Source: Bugulina stolonifera (lineage: Eukaryota > Bryozoa > Gymnolaemata > Cheilostomatida > Bugulidae). Taken from it: a stretch of DNA of 64,000 bases. The position numbers and the translations under genes were made by a program. Below are positions 36,744-49,707 of the stretch, piece after piece. Position 1 is the first letter of the stretch; the number at the start of each line of letters is the position of its first letter. The notes under the pieces are model-generated. The model made no database searches, had not been told where the DNA came from, and worked only from the letters and a program-made list of their open reading frames with translations. The stretch spans positions 7,387,504 to 7,451,503 of the forward strand of contig OW285191.1 in NCBI GenBank assembly GCA_935421135.1, in the 5' to 3' direction.

Positions 36744-36960
36744 CTGTCCATCTACTGCTGTCCATCTACTGCTGTCCATCCACTGCTGTCCATCCACTGC
36801 TGTCCATCTACTGCTGTCCATCTACTGCCGTCCATCTATTGCTGTCCATCTACTGCTGTCCATCTACTACCGTCCATCTATTAATTGCTGTCCATCTACT
36901 GCTTGCTGTCCATCTACTGCCATCCATCTGCTGCTGTCTATCTGCTGCCGTCTATCTGCT
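36744..36960. repeat. 14-bp minisatellite, unit B
   Basis: About 15 copies of a TCCATCTACTGCTG-type unit. The overlapping open frame of Leu/Cys/Ser/Pro repeats is its translation. Confidence 0.95.
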
Positions 36961-38530
36961 GTGTCTGTCTTCACTCTGGTAAATAGATGATAACATAGCA
37001 AAGTGTGAGTTGTCTGCTCTCTATAGAGGGAAGATAACTCATTCTAATACAACTATATTTTGTACCTCGACTATCATCAATTTGACGCTCGCTAGCCGAT
37101 GACTGTTGCGCTTAAACGACTTTTGACAGGCATGCTGTAGCGCGTCGATGCAATACTGAGTTGGTTAACGCCTCGTTTGTTGCCGAATATCCTGGAGATT
37201 GCAGTGGAAGAGGGATTCAGTCAACCTATCGAGATCACCCACCTGAATCTAACTCTCTTGTTTCCTGAATAGATTCTGAGTAACACAGTATGATGACCAC
37301 AACTTTTAGCTGACATCTTACCTAGATGGATTCAGCCAGTTTCCATCTGGTAGAAGGTAGAAGCTGTATCTAATCTAAAACACTGAAATACATGATTAGT
37401 ACATGAGACCAAGCTGGATGAATTATTAGAAGATAAACACTGAACTACCAAATGAATACCTTCTAATAATTCACACAACCTGGTCTACCAAACAATATGT
37501 GGTGTTGTACTGGATACCAAGTGGGCAAGGACTGCGTTCGTAAAATATTTATCAAGATGCTGTACAACACCATTATTAATATTATAGGGAAGGGAGGGGG
37601 CTAAATAGTGAAATAAAAAAACTTATCACATAACGATAATCGTTCACCTAGTATAACTGATGGTCCTGATCCACAAGGCAGACATCTTCCTCTTTACATA
37701 AAATACTAAACTTACATGGTTAGTACAAGAGACCAAACTGTCTGAATTATTAGATGATATATACACTTGGTAGTTGAGTGTCCATCTTCTAACAATTAGA
37801 CCAGCTTGATCTAACAGATGTGGTGCTGTACTTGCTACCAAGTGGGTGGGGACTGCTTTTATACATAAAATGTCAAGATGCTATACAACACCACACTACT
37901 ACTAATGGGAAAATATAATTAGAATATTTTAAGGAATTGAGACTATATTGCATGTAATAGGAGCAAAAAACTCTAAGGAATAATATAATAAAAAAGTAAT
38001 TTTGAAGACTAAAGCAAAATGTGTAGTAAAAATAAAAAACTAAAATAATGAAATGCTAAAATTAAAACACAGAAAAATTAAAAAATAAATTAATTGTAAC
38101 CATTAACCTCAGCTGTTTGTCTGAAGTGACACACCCAGTTTCTTTTCCACCATGTGTCACCACTCGTCATCACTTGTCATCCCTTGTCATCACTTGTCAT
38201 CCCTTGTCATCACTTGTCACCACTTGCCACCACTTGTTATCACATCAAACCCAGAGCCCCATAGAGATGCTACATCTTACAAGGTTTTTACCAAACCCTG
38301 TAGAAGAATACCTCACAGGGCTCTGATGACGGTGCCTCCTCCATCCCGCCTCCTCTCGGAGCTACAATTATCAGTGTAATAATATTCAGTTATGTCTGCA
38401 TATCTGGTCATATAATACTACATGTAGACCATCACAAGTCATTATTATACAATGTATAAACACAGGTTGCATTTACTACCAGACAGTACAACAGTGCATA
38501 CGACAAAATCACTGATTACATGAACTACAA

Positions 38531-38748
38531 CTATACACATGTTCCAACACAAAGCAATATAACAACACCCACATAAAGTACAAGAGTAAGAGTAGTAAGA
38601 TTCCCTACAGAGACTTGTTGTGCACAGAGAGAGTGAAAGAGAGACAGATTCAGGGAGGCTGGAGTAGAAGTAGAGCTGATATCTGGTGTGGACTTAGATC
38701 CAACAGTTCTGACCTCACATTCCCAAATAGATACACTCCAACCTTGAC
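38531..38748 (-). CDS. Array unit C, terminal exon of predicted membrane protein
   Basis: It reads QGWSVSIWECEVRTVGSKS, SLFHSLCAQQVSVGN and a hydrophobic segment LTTLTLVLYVGVVILLCVG, then TCV and TAG. The first cysteine of the C-E-C motif is tryptophan here. Confidence 0.45.
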
Positions 38749-39699
38749 CTGGGAATTAAACAGTCAAATATTTTAATTAAAAGTATTAAAACTTTGTTGC
38801 AACTATAATTAGATATACATATTGGTGTCTGCTTATGCCCATGTGTCTCTCAAGCCAGTATTTAAACCATGTGCTTATATAATACATTATGCTGTTCTGT
38901 AAAAAACTTTCAAGAGGTATCGTGTTTCATGGTCATCTGTATACATAACTACTATTACACAGTCATGTAAGTTGTGTTACTATATGCTGTATAAGTGTTA
39001 CAAACTTTAATACTCACATAAGTTATTAGTAATCTATTATAAAGTTGTCTTCCCTCTTCCTTGCAATCTCCAGGATATCATGTCGAATATTACGAACGCG
39101 TTAACCAACTCAGTTACGCAAGCATATTATTAACTGCTGCGGTACGTACACTAGTTATATGGGCAGATGTAGATTGGTTTCCATTACTGACGCACATAGT
39201 TATGACATTGCAGAGGTACATAATATTATAGTAACATTTGGATATCATTGACCACAGGCTTATTGATAGTGCGGTCACAACGTGTTTCATCTCCTTTGCA
39301 TTCCCATGTTCATGCTTATGATTGGTATATTTGTAAATATGTCACATGTTAGCTGATATCATATTCGATATAATTATAATAGGCATAGCTTCATGTGGGT
39401 GAAATTGAAACTTTTAATTAAAATATTATATATGTTACAATAAATCTAGGTAAGCAAGTATCATTGTGCTTTGAATGAGTTGTCTTCTCAATTAAAGTGA
39501 AGACAACTTTCAAACCGTGGCAAAAATTGTTTGCGTTATAATACCGGCAATCGCATGATTTTGCAACCTGCTTAGTAGATAATTGTATGACTCTTCTAAA
39601 TTAAAATAATATTTAGCTCGATAGTAGTACAACATACTTGAATCAGAGTGATGTGTATCCAGACGGTGCCATTTAGATTAGGGTCTAGCCATCAGTAGC

Positions 39700-39871
39700 C
39701 TATTTCCTCATCTGTCCCATTGTATCATCATTTATGTTGTTTCTCATCTGCCATGCAGCCTCTCTTTTATCACAAATATTGTTTCGCCATTCATGTACTG
39801 TCCACCGTCCATATTGCAACACCAGAATGTCGAATCCTCTCTCTAACACCGTTTTCAACCATACTGCCACC
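39700..39871 (-). CDS. Array unit C, second conserved exon (open)
   Basis: The protein matches the unit B exon with two visible changes (VAVWLK for VAVCLK, NNICDK for NNIYDK). The acceptor is TTCTATTTCAG and the stop is TAG at 39700-39702. Confidence 0.4.
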
Positions 39872-40819
39872 CTGAAATAGAATTAAAATGTTAAAATATA
39901 GATCAATTGATACATGTGTATGAGTATATAAAACAGTACATAGTAGATCCTAATGACTCTAACATAAACAATGTTTGCATAATTTATGAACTACGATATA
40001 ATATGAAACACATAACGGTAAATTGTCATCTAGATCACGCGCTTGTCTAGCAGAGGGTAGACAACTTCATATTTTTGTACATTGTAGTTTTAGGGTAGGG
40101 TTATAACTACAATGTACATTAAGGTAGCTATATTCACCTGGGTATCTTGTATAATAAAGGATATACCATACATTCAAGCGCCTTGCTCCAGTTTGAGGAA
40201 TGTATACCTTCCCAACATTAAAAAGATTTAATTGTTACTATCAGAGTAACAAGTTTAATTGTGTGAATGAAGCCAGTTAACATTCCACAGATAAACAGAA
40301 TAATATCTAAATTTTAACAATTCTTTTTGTGTTTATCGGGTGATCCCATTAGGATAGTACAACTAACTAGCATAGGATAATTTTAACCACACCAGTCAAA
40401 CCTAACATCTCATTTTCTCTAGAACTCCTGATCTGTGTCTTCAACTGCATGACATCCATTCACTTGTAGACTTTTAGAATAATTATGGTAATCTAAGACT
40501 TAGCAGCATCATTGACTATCGATATACATGTATTATATGGAGTAATTGGTGACTTGGTCATACATTTCATAATAAAAAATTGGCCAAACCACTCTATAGC
40601 CAAGTGGACCATAGGGGGGTGTTTTTTATGTAGCTTATACAGTACACAAGTATTGCTCACCAGCTGGTTAATATTATAATACGTCGTTATCTCATTCTAC
40701 AGTACGTCATCACACTATAGCTGCACTGTAGGATTATTAGTCATGTAAATTATACTCACCAGGCTAATTACCCATGATATAGCTTTTAGTCATTCCATCA
40801 ACTGCTCACAGTTCATTCC

Positions 40820-41050
40820 TGCTGTCCATCTACTGCTGTCCATCTATTGATGTCCATCTACTGCTGTCCATCTACTGCTGTTCATCTACTGCTGTCCATT
40901 TACTGCCGTCCATCTGCTGCCGTCCATCTAATGCAGTCCATCTACTGCTGTCCACCTACCGCTGTCCATCTACTGCTGTCCATCTGATGCTGTCCATTTA
41001 CTGCTGTCCACCTAATGCTGTCCATCTACTGCTGTCCATCCGCTGCCGTC
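40820..41050. repeat. 14-bp minisatellite, unit C
   Basis: About 16 copies of the TCCATCTACTGCTG unit with scattered changes. Confidence 0.95.
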
Positions 41051-42689
41051 TATCTTCACTCTGGTAAATAGATGATAACACAACAAAGTGTGAGTTGTCT
41101 GCTCTCTATGGAGGGAAGATAACTCATTCTGATACAATTATATTTTGTACCTCGATTATCATCAATTTGACGCTCGCTAGCCGATGACTGTTGCGCTTAA
41201 GCGACTTTTGACAAGCATACTGTAGCGCGTCGGCGCAATACTGAGTTGGTTAACGCCTCGTTTGTTGTCGAATATCCTGGAGATTGCAGTGGAAGAGGGA
41301 TTCAGTCAACCTATCGAGGTCACTCACCTGAATCTACTTCTCTTGTTTCCTGAATAGATTCTGAGTAATACAGTATGATAACCACAATTTCTAGCTGACA
41401 TCTTACCTAGATGGATTCAGCCAGTTTCCATCTGGTAGAAGGTAGAAGCTGTATCTAATCTAAAACACTGAAATACATGATTAGTACATGAGACGAAGCT
41501 GGATGAATTATTAGAAGATAAACACTGAACTACCAAGTGAATACCTTCTAGTAATTCACACAATCTGGTCTACCAAACAACATGTGGTGTTGTACTGGAT
41601 ACCAAGTGGACAAGGACTGCGTTCGTAAAATATTTATCAAGATGCTGTACAACACCATTATTATTAATATTATAGGGAGGGAGAGGGAGCTAAATAGTAA
41701 AATAAAAATTTTAAATATGACATAATTAAAAGAGAGTAAATTCGATAATCGTTCACCTATAACTGATGGTCCTGAATCACAAGGCAGACATCTTCCTCTT
41801 TACATGAAATACTAAACTTACATGGTTAGTACAAGAGACCAAACTGTCTGAATTATTAGATGATATATACACTTGGTAGTTGAATGTCCATCTTCTAACA
41901 ATTAGACCAGCTTGATCTAACAGATGTGGTGCTGTACTTGCTACCAAGTGGGTGGGGACTGCTTTTATACATAAAATGTCAAGATGCTATACAACACCAC
42001 ACTACTACTAATGGGAAAATATAATTAGAATATTTTAAGGAATTGGGACTATATTGCATGTAATAGGAGCAAAAAACTCTAAGGAATAATATAATAAAAA
42101 AGTAATTTTTAAGACTAAAGCAAAATGTGTAGTTAAAAATAAAAAGTTAAAATAATAAAATGCTAAAGTTAAAACACAGAAAAATTAAAAAATAAATTAA
42201 TTGCAACCATTAGCCTCAGCTGCTTGTCTGACGTCGCACTCCCAGTTTCCGTTCCACTCTGTACCATCACGTCTTGTAACCACTTGTCATTGCTTGCCAT
42301 CACTTGTAACCACTTGTCATCGCTTGCCATCACTTGTCACTACATCAAACCCAGAGCCCCAGAGAGATATTAAATCTTAAAAGGTTTTTATCAAACCCTG
42401 TAAAAGAACACCTCACAGGGCTCTGATGACGGTGCCTCCTCCATCCCACCTCCTCTCGGAGCTACAATTATCAGTGTAATAATATTCAGGTATATCTGTA
42501 TGTCTGGTCATATAATACTACATGTAAACCATCACAAGTCATGATTATACAATGTATAAACACAGGTTGCATTTACTAAAAGACAGTACAACAGTAAAAC
42601 ACAACAGAATCACACACCTTAAACTACAACACTATACACATGTCCCAATACAAGCCAATAACAACACCCACATAAAGTACAACAATAAG

Positions 42690-42847
42690 AGTATAAGATT
42701 CCCTACAGAGACTTGGTGTGTACAGAGAGAGTGAAAGAGAGACAGATTCAGGGAGGCTGGAGCAGAAGTAGAGCTGATATCTGATGTAGACTTAGATCCA
42801 ACAGTTCTGACCTCACATTCCTAGATAGATACACTCCAGCCTTGACC
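42690..42847 (-). pseudogene. Array unit D, terminal membrane exon with early stop
   Basis: The acceptor TTAATTCACAG and the first codons QGWSVSI are kept, but the next codon, TGT/TGG in the other units, is TAG here (42831-42833). The downstream frame is otherwise still similar. Confidence 0.5.
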
Positions 42848-43879
42848 TGTGAATTAAACAGTCAAATACTTTAATAAAAAGTAATAAAACTTTGTTTCAA
42901 CTATAGTCAGATACATATTAGTGTCTGCTTATATCCATGTGTCTCTCAAGTTAGTATTTAAACCATGTGCTTATATATAATACATTATGCTGTTCTGTTA
43001 CATACTTTCAAGAGGTATCGTGTTACATGGTCATCTGTATACATTACTACTATTGAACATGTAAGTTGTGTTACTATATGCCGTATATAAGTGTTACTAA
43101 CTTAAATACTCACATAAGTTATTAGTAATCTATTGTAAAGTTGTCTTTCCTCTTCTTTGCAATCTCCAGGATATCGTGTGGAATATTACGTTGTGTACAA
43201 ACGCGTTAACCAACTCAGTTATGCGCGCACATTACCAGCTACTGCGGTGCGTACATAAATTATCAACAAAACATGTTGTTTGGTTTCCGTTACTCACATA
43301 CAGTTACGACATTGCAGAGGTACAAGATATATATGGTCACTGGTCACTATATATAGGTGTTACTGGTTACTTGCTTTACATCATGTGCAACACTAATTTC
43401 ATGTTCGTGACCAACAATATTTGCAAAGTAACACATCAGGTATCACTAGAATGATGACAAATTAATTTGGGCAGTTTCTTGTCGATTCGAACATGCAGAA
43501 TGCGTGACGACCACTTGTTAGCTGGCGCCATGTTTTGTCCATGTACACAGTACAGGTCATGTATAGTTTCACGTAGGTGCAGTACTCTCACTTTTCGTTA
43601 ACCTTATGACTTGTAATTATACCATCGCAGTGCATTGGAGTGTATTTCACTATGCACTATGCAATCAATATAGTAGTTTGTACTGACTTCTCAAAGTGTT
43701 CATCGGTTATTAAAGAGAAGACAATTCCACGTAATAAACAGGATAAATTGTTCAAAGTGCCGACTATCACATGCTTGTACAAGACATTCAGTAAATTAAT
43801 ATATGATTTCTTTTAAATTAAAATATCTTTAACTCAATAGTAGCATAACATACTTGAATCAGAGTGATTGTCCAACCAG

Positions 43880-44076
43880 AGACACTCTTCTCTTTCAGTC
43901 AGCAGGATCCACCGAGACCTCTCCTCTTAGTTCGAAGGATAGTCATTCGTTGTTATATTTCCTCGTCTGTCCTGTTGTATCATTTCATATCACCAGTCCA
44001 ATACTCTGTCATCAAACATGCAGTGTGCGGCCATCCCTCACTCGATGCTGCAATTACAGTCAGGTGGTTTCACTAG
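43880..44076 (-). pseudogene. Array unit D, remnant of the second conserved exon
   Basis: The acceptor TGTAATTGCAG and pieces such as ACACTGCATGTTTGA and GATACAACAGGACAGACGAGG align with the unit A/B/C exon, but deletions destroy the frame. Confidence 0.4.
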
Positions 44077-44892
44077 AATGGCGGATACGTTTTTTACATT
44101 ATCTCTAGACAAGCAATAGTTATAAATATTTGTAATGAAAATGCTAAATTATCTAAAAAAGATTTATTGAAGAATTGCAATACAATCTTATTATATATAT
44201 ACGCAATTGACAAGCAGATGCCCTAAACCTTACAGGTTTTTGACCTTGTATTATCAGGTATGACAGAGATATACATGTCCATATACATTGTTTCAGTTAC
44301 AAAGGTAGAATACACATGAATGGTTTTAGTTACCTCTCTTTTGCAGAAAGCAAACAGCTATGTTTATGCATTATTATGCAATATAAATTGGCAATGAGAA
44401 ACTCCATTTATTTCGTTTTTCTAGTTCGAAGATAGTTTATTGTTGTAGTCTGGGTCATTCCAGATAGTTTGTATGAATGAAGCCATAAGCATATTACACA
44501 TGAACGAAATATATTTTATTAATCCAACGATATACGAGTACATGTAATTGAGATCTCCAGCATAATGATACTTCTGGTTGAATTGATAGTTAAACTACTA
44601 CAGTAACTGTATAAATGCTAGGCTTATAAACCCGTGTAGTTGGCTAAGAGTTTCTTTTTCTCCTCCCTCAGTTTTGCTTAGAATTAGAGTGCAACAGGTC
44701 GACTCTCATTATAATATAAAAGTTTTAAAACAATGATAAATATATTATTTTTTCTTTCTAAGGTGGCAGCCCGATTAAGTTATTGCATCTACATGCACTA
44801 TTATCATGGGCTATAAAACAGCTATAAAACACATACATACATTGACGATTTACTCACCGAGTATGTATGATCCAGCCTTTAGTTATTCCATC

Positions 44893-45168
44893 TGTCCACC
44901 CACTGCTGTCCATCTACTGATCTCCATCTACTGCTGTCCATTCACTGCAGTCCATTCACTGCTGTTCATTCACTGCTGTCCACCTACTGCTGTCCATTTA
45001 CTGCTAACCATCTGCTGCTGTCCATTTACTGTTGTCCATCTACTGTTGCTCATCTACTGCTGTCCATTTACTGCTGTCCATCTGCTGCTGTCCATTCACT
45101 GCAGTCCATTCACTGCTAACCATCTACTGCTGTCCATTTACTGCTAACCATCTGCTGCTGTCCATTTA
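44893..45168. repeat. 14-bp minisatellite, unit D
   Basis: About 19 variable copies of TCCATTCACTGCTG / TCCATCTACTGCTG. The end (from about 45085) is shared almost word for word with 48120-48270. Confidence 0.95.
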
Positions 45169-45848
45169 CCAATGATAATATACGATGATATGACACTCAA
45201 CGATAATTCTATGTCCTCAATTACCTTAGCGCCAATACACTGCCGATAGACGGGTTTTGCTATGTGCCCGTTCCACTTCATCGATCTCAACTATATCAAA
45301 GTCTCCGCCCACTTTCACAGTAAACTTTTGCAGTAAACCTCACTTGCATTACTGTACAATATACTTGCATATATGCAGTACAACATGCTTGCAAACAAAA
45401 CCAACTATGTTTACAGCTTTAGGGTAGCAGGAGAGCATCAACAAGTGCTTTTATTCCATGAAAACATTACTGTCATCCTATTGATATACAAAACCTGTCC
45501 AGTTGTATAGGGTGAATGCACTATATTATATCATCATAATACAAAATATGTGGGCTAAGGTTTTGACTACAGCTCACTTAGCTTATAGCTGCCATGCTGC
45601 CTAAACTGAACTTGAATGTTCAGTTGCAAGTTACGATGACTGTGTACATGTATGTATAGGGATTGAAAGCATGTGGCTAATGTTTGTTTACATGTTGTAT
45701 TTTACCTGATTACACAATCAAAACCACATCTGTTAAAATTACAATATAGAAGCAAACCAAAAAAGCTTATACATGTATACAGAAATACAAATACTGAAAC
45801 AACATGCATAGCAATGAATTATTATATCATATACATTGTGCTTTTAAA

Positions 45849-46095
45849 GCATATGTACACAGTATAAGTCTAAAAATATTAATAGTACATGCTACTAATG
45901 GTCATAAAAGTAAGTAGTAATTATGCCATGAAGCTGAACTGCTCAAGCAAAATCATATCAATGCCAGTTTGATGAACTAGCTACAAATAGTCAACTATAC
46001 TTTTGAAGTGTATGTACACAGTATAAGTCTAAAAATATTATTAGTAGGCTGCACACTAGTAAGGGTCATAGAAGTAAGCAATTATAATAAGTCAG
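45849..46095. repeat. ~160-bp-spaced direct duplication
   Basis: GTATGTACACAGTATAAGTC, then TAAAAATATTA and GGTCATA.AAGTAAG, occurs at 45852 and again at 46010 with changes. Confidence 0.8.
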
Positions 46096-46195
46096 CAATA
46101 ATAATAATAATAATAATGGAAGACTGTCGATCATCAACTTACATATGCGCAGGCTTAATAAGTTTCCCTGATGGTGTGAGCAAATACCCAATCAG

Positions 46196-46480
46196 TAAAG
46201 GAACATTTCAAAAAAGACAGTTTGAAACCGGACGATTGGAGAACAACCATTTCGACACCGTGTAGATTACATTTAGAAGAACACAACTCACAGATAGTTC
46301 AATTTTTTTAGTGTTCTACGAATTAGTATTAGTAAAAACAAAAAATATATTATTAAAATTAATTGAAATCTGGGGTTTGGAGTTTTGAAATGGCAGTTTT
46401 TCAAAGGTCCGGTTTCAAAACTTCCTGTTTCGAACGGTCTTTTTCGTACAGTCGCAAAGTCGCCCCAATCAGCCATTGAC
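46196..46480. repeat. TTTGAAACCGGA inverted/direct repeat cluster
   Basis: AAAGACAGTTTGAAACCGGA at 46215 faces GGTCCGGTTTCAAAAC at 46405, and related TTTCAAAA / TTTCGAAC words recur between them. A decayed foldback element or regulatory repeat is possible. Confidence 0.5.
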
Positions 46481-47084
46481 TGCCCATTGTAGACATCTAA
46501 AACGAAAAGAAAATTCCCAATAGATACATACAATACATACAAGTTAGGAGTTGGGTGTACTACAATATCACATCATAACAAGTAGGGCCTATTATGGCAT
46601 GCAATATAATGATTATTAATTATTTAAATTAAAAATAAAGAATTACAAAATAATTATCATTAGTGGCTGATATTTTCAGGGATAGATGAAATAATGGAAG
46701 AACAAATGACATTGAGTTTACTGATATCTATCATTCATTCTATTTCCCAGCCACCCGTCCAAAATTCATTCGGCTCCTGTGCTAGTAGCACTGCTCTGCT
46801 GTCCTACATAACTATCTTCGAACGTACTAAGTTAGTAGTCGATAGTCTAGCACTAGCATCATCATATAAAAATTATCAGTAATCAATTAATCGTTAATAT
46901 AATTTACCATTTTATTTATCTGTACACGTCTGTTGTCGTCAACAATAGATAGATAGATTACTAAACCATTTTAATACCACTACCATTAACAAATTATTAT
47001 ATTTACATTTATATTTATTGGGGTTTTCTGAGAGTTTGCAGATAACATCTGCTAAAAGTAATTTGTTGACCACACATATAAATA

Positions 47085-47528
47085 CAGGGCTCTCAAGTTC
47101 TCGGATTTTCCCCGAGCAGTTCGGATTTTGAGTGCTTGCTCGGAGAGCTCGGGACGTTTTCCATTATTGCTGATCTGCTCGGATTTTGGGAGATTTTTTC
47201 ACATTAGCTATATTTTGAATTGAAATGCTCCAAATCTTCAAATTAATCTTCAGTTTATCTCATAGCTCGTTAGTTACTTCGGAAAAAGCTACTAATTCCA
47301 TTACTTTCCAAGGGCAAGGACTGAATTACATATATGTACTGGGGTTATTAGGCTGTGAGAAATCAGTTAGGCTAACTCCATAGAGCAATAGATATGTGCA
47401 TGTAAATGACCAACAGCTTTATTTATATCTCTGACCAATTGCTGGTAGAGTAATACTGCTACACTGCTTACACTGCAGTACATTGTACACTTGCTCGGAT
47501 TTTTTGACTGAGCAACTTGAGAGCCCTG
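47085..47528. mobile_element. hAT-like MITE (444 bp)
   Basis: The ends are CAGGGCTCTCAAGTT and AACTTGAGAGCCCTG, perfect 15-bp inverted repeats of CAGGG type. ATAAATA occurs directly on both sides (47078-47084 and 47529-47535), close to the 8-bp duplication expected for hAT. GCTCGGATTTT is repeated four times inside. No transposase is encoded. Confidence 0.85.
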
Positions 47529-48119
47529 ATAAATATATATTATAATTATACAACTTATAGGAGAGAATAAATAAATAAAAAAGGTTAGTAACTGTAACTG
47601 TTATAATATCAATTATATTATTTATTATAATTATATTATTTTATATACAAATAAAAATTAAAATAATTATAATATGTTCATGTCATTTTCACTTTATAAT
47701 TACATGTATATTTAATATTATTATTATTATAATATATTCGTTATAAAACCGAAATAATAATTATTATATTATAATATTAATTATTATGTTTAGTTAGAGT
47801 TATCAGTAATCAATTCATGAACTCTCATGATGATTGATCAATCAATGATGATCAACCATGAGACCATTCTTACCTTTGTTCTTGGCTAGGAAAAGAAAAG
47901 GACAGATGAGATGGAGTAGCTTGGTAATTTTCACAGTTAATAGCAGTGCAGTGTGCACCTTTCCCTTTGTTTCTTTGCTCTTTCTTCTCAGTCATGACTA
48001 ATTCACTCAATCATCAACCGTGTGGCAGTAAATTGTTTACTGCAGAATAGATTAATTGGAGTCGCTGACACATCCGGTTTACTCGGAGTGTCATATCATG
48101 GTGTATATTATCATTGCAT
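47529..48119. other. Very AT-rich gene-free stretch
   Basis: Poly-TA/TAAT sequence up to about 47800, then ordinary non-coding sequence. Nothing supported. Confidence 0.6.
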
Positions 48120-48350
48120 TTACTGCAGTCCATTCACTGCTAACCATCTGCTGCTGTCCATTTACTGTTGTCCATCTACTGTTGCTCATCTACTGCTGTC
48201 CATTTACTGCTGTCCATCTGCTGCTGTCCATTCACTGCAGTCCATTCACTGCTAACCATCTGCTGCTGTCCATTTACTGCTGTCCATCTGCTGCTGTCCA
48301 TTTACTGCTGTCCATCTGCTGCTGTCCATTTACTGCTGTCCATCTAATAT
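48120..48350. repeat. Fifth 14-bp minisatellite, outside the array
   Basis: It uses the same TCCATTTACTGCTG / TCCATCTGCTGCTG units as unit D, sharing long identical blocks with 45085-45168. It looks like a fragment copied out of the array. Confidence 0.95.
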
Positions 48351-48719
48351 TGTCGCATCTGACTTTTATTGTTCCCTGGTGTACCATCTTCTTACTGTTA
48401 ATATTGAAGTTTGCAAGGCTAAATTAATAAAATTGAATGAATAGTAGAGTCTGAGAACATCATGGAAATTTGTACCAGTAGTAGCAGCAGTAGCAGTAAT
48501 GGTAGCAGCAATAGTAGTGATAGTAGTCTTATCTATAAGATTGATCGATACCCTGGCTCACACTAAAATGAAAAACTTAGGTCTCTGCTGCCACCTTTTT
48601 ATGCAATAGAATTTATACATGTATAATATTCATAATTATTACTGTATCAAACATTATGTGATGCTGTAGATATTATTACAATAGCACAGGTTAGTTGGGT
48701 ATTACTATTTTAAAATTAG

Positions 48720-48750
48720 AGTTGTCTGCTCTCTACAAGAGAGGATAACT
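48720..48750. repeat. GAGTTGTCTGCTCTC foldback hairpin
   Basis: AGTTGTCTGCTCTC, a 5-nt loop, GAGAGGATAACT. It is the same family as the hairpins in the array units. Confidence 0.75.
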
Positions 48751-48822
48751 TTTACAAATTAACGCATTATACTAAACTGACTGCACCTCCTCTATGAGTT
48801 ATCTATTTAATAAGAAGTGTAA

Positions 48823-49074
48823 CTGTTGGCTCAACTCAAACCAGACACACACCCACAGCAGCTGCTCCAGCAGATACTTGGTCTAAATATAAAGGTGTAC
48901 AATATACAGGCTGTACAACTCAACATACCTGAGTCTGAAATATCGTTACGTGACAAACTCTCCCTCCAGTCACCAGTCTCATCTAGAGCAACTAGAAAAT
49001 ATAACCACTCTATCACCTGCCATATCCTTTACCCCCATGTTTTAACTGCTGCAAAATATTTTAGAGAAACATAA
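48823..49074 (+). CDS. Open frame of 83 codons, possible exon, unknown
   Basis: The frame reads LLAQLKPDTHPQQLLQQILG, then LNIPESEISLRDKLSLQSP and SITCHILYPHVLTAAKYF, and stops at TAA. Composition is protein-like (amphipathic Gln/Leu-rich start), but it has no ATG in frame and no strong acceptor. It could be a decayed exon or chance. The minus strand is also open for 61 codons. Confidence 0.25.
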   Translation: MLAQLKPDTHPQQLLQQILGLNIKVYNIQAVQLNIPESEISLRDKLSLQSPVSSRATRKYNHSITCHILYPHVLTAAKYFRET

Positions 49075-49707
49075 CATTTTCTATGAGACTAATATAAGCT
49101 AAATCTCAATTCTTATACTCAAGCGGAGTTTACAATTCAGTAGGTTGCTAACTATAAAAGCCAGTATAAGGTCACACCTAGTTTTACAGTAAGCCAATTA
49201 GTCTAATGGTTTTACCTTATGTACAATAGAATCTGTACTCATTTCCAACCGTCTTCTATTTGAGGTCATCATAGCCTACTTTCTCAAATCATACTCAAAG
49301 TACTAAAGAGTTTAGTAAAGTAATGTTGCCATGTAGTTGTTGTGGTGTTGTTATGGTGACCACAATTAAATCGTTCCACATTCTCTTTGCATTTCAAAGA
49401 TTTTTTGAATTTTTATCTCCATTCAAATAACAATGAGGGTCTAGAATCTAGATAGATGTACACAATAGGTGGATGTTATACAACACTTTCAAAGCAAAGT
49501 AGGGTGAAACTGGGTGAATCGCCATGTTTGTTGTCCAGGATAGTCGCTTTAGATGGCTCTGTAGCATTGATATGATATTCATAGAAGTGTTTATTTATAT
49601 GTAGCAGTAGACTTATGTCATGGGCACTCATAAGCTATTGATCATGACTAGAAGTCGCCTTCTCTTTACAACTACACCCTTGTGCAGTATTTGCATGGTT
49701 TTATAGG

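Larger units (their letters stand above)
33064..37139. repeat. Tandem array unit B
   Basis: It is 4,076 bp to the next anchor (GCGCGTCGATGCAATACTG). The order of parts is the same as in unit A without the LTR. In this unit both conserved minus-strand exon frames are open. Confidence 0.9.
37140..41224. repeat. Tandem array unit C
   Basis: It is 4,085 bp between anchors, very close to unit B over most of its length and close to unit A around 38117-39660. The mosaic pattern suggests exchange between units. Confidence 0.9.
41225..45170. repeat. Tandem array unit D (diverged at its right half)
   Basis: It is close to units B and C up to about 43250. The right half then diverges and only patches remain alignable (43850-44080, minisatellite at 44893-45168). 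It is the last unit. Confidence 0.85.

Noticed and set aside
36692..36982. AVHLLLSIYCC-type repeat proteins (also at 44806 and 48022-48427)
   Set aside because: They are translations of the 14-bp minisatellite; period 14 rotates the frame and keeps stops rare.
28350..45170. CRISPR-like or rDNA-like repeated array
   Set aside because: The repeat units are 4 kb with no short repeat/spacer pattern and no rRNA sequence.
46694..46882. 62-codon open frame MEEQMTLSLLISIIHS
   Set aside because: No splice context, no homology I recognise and AT-rich surroundings; length is within chance.
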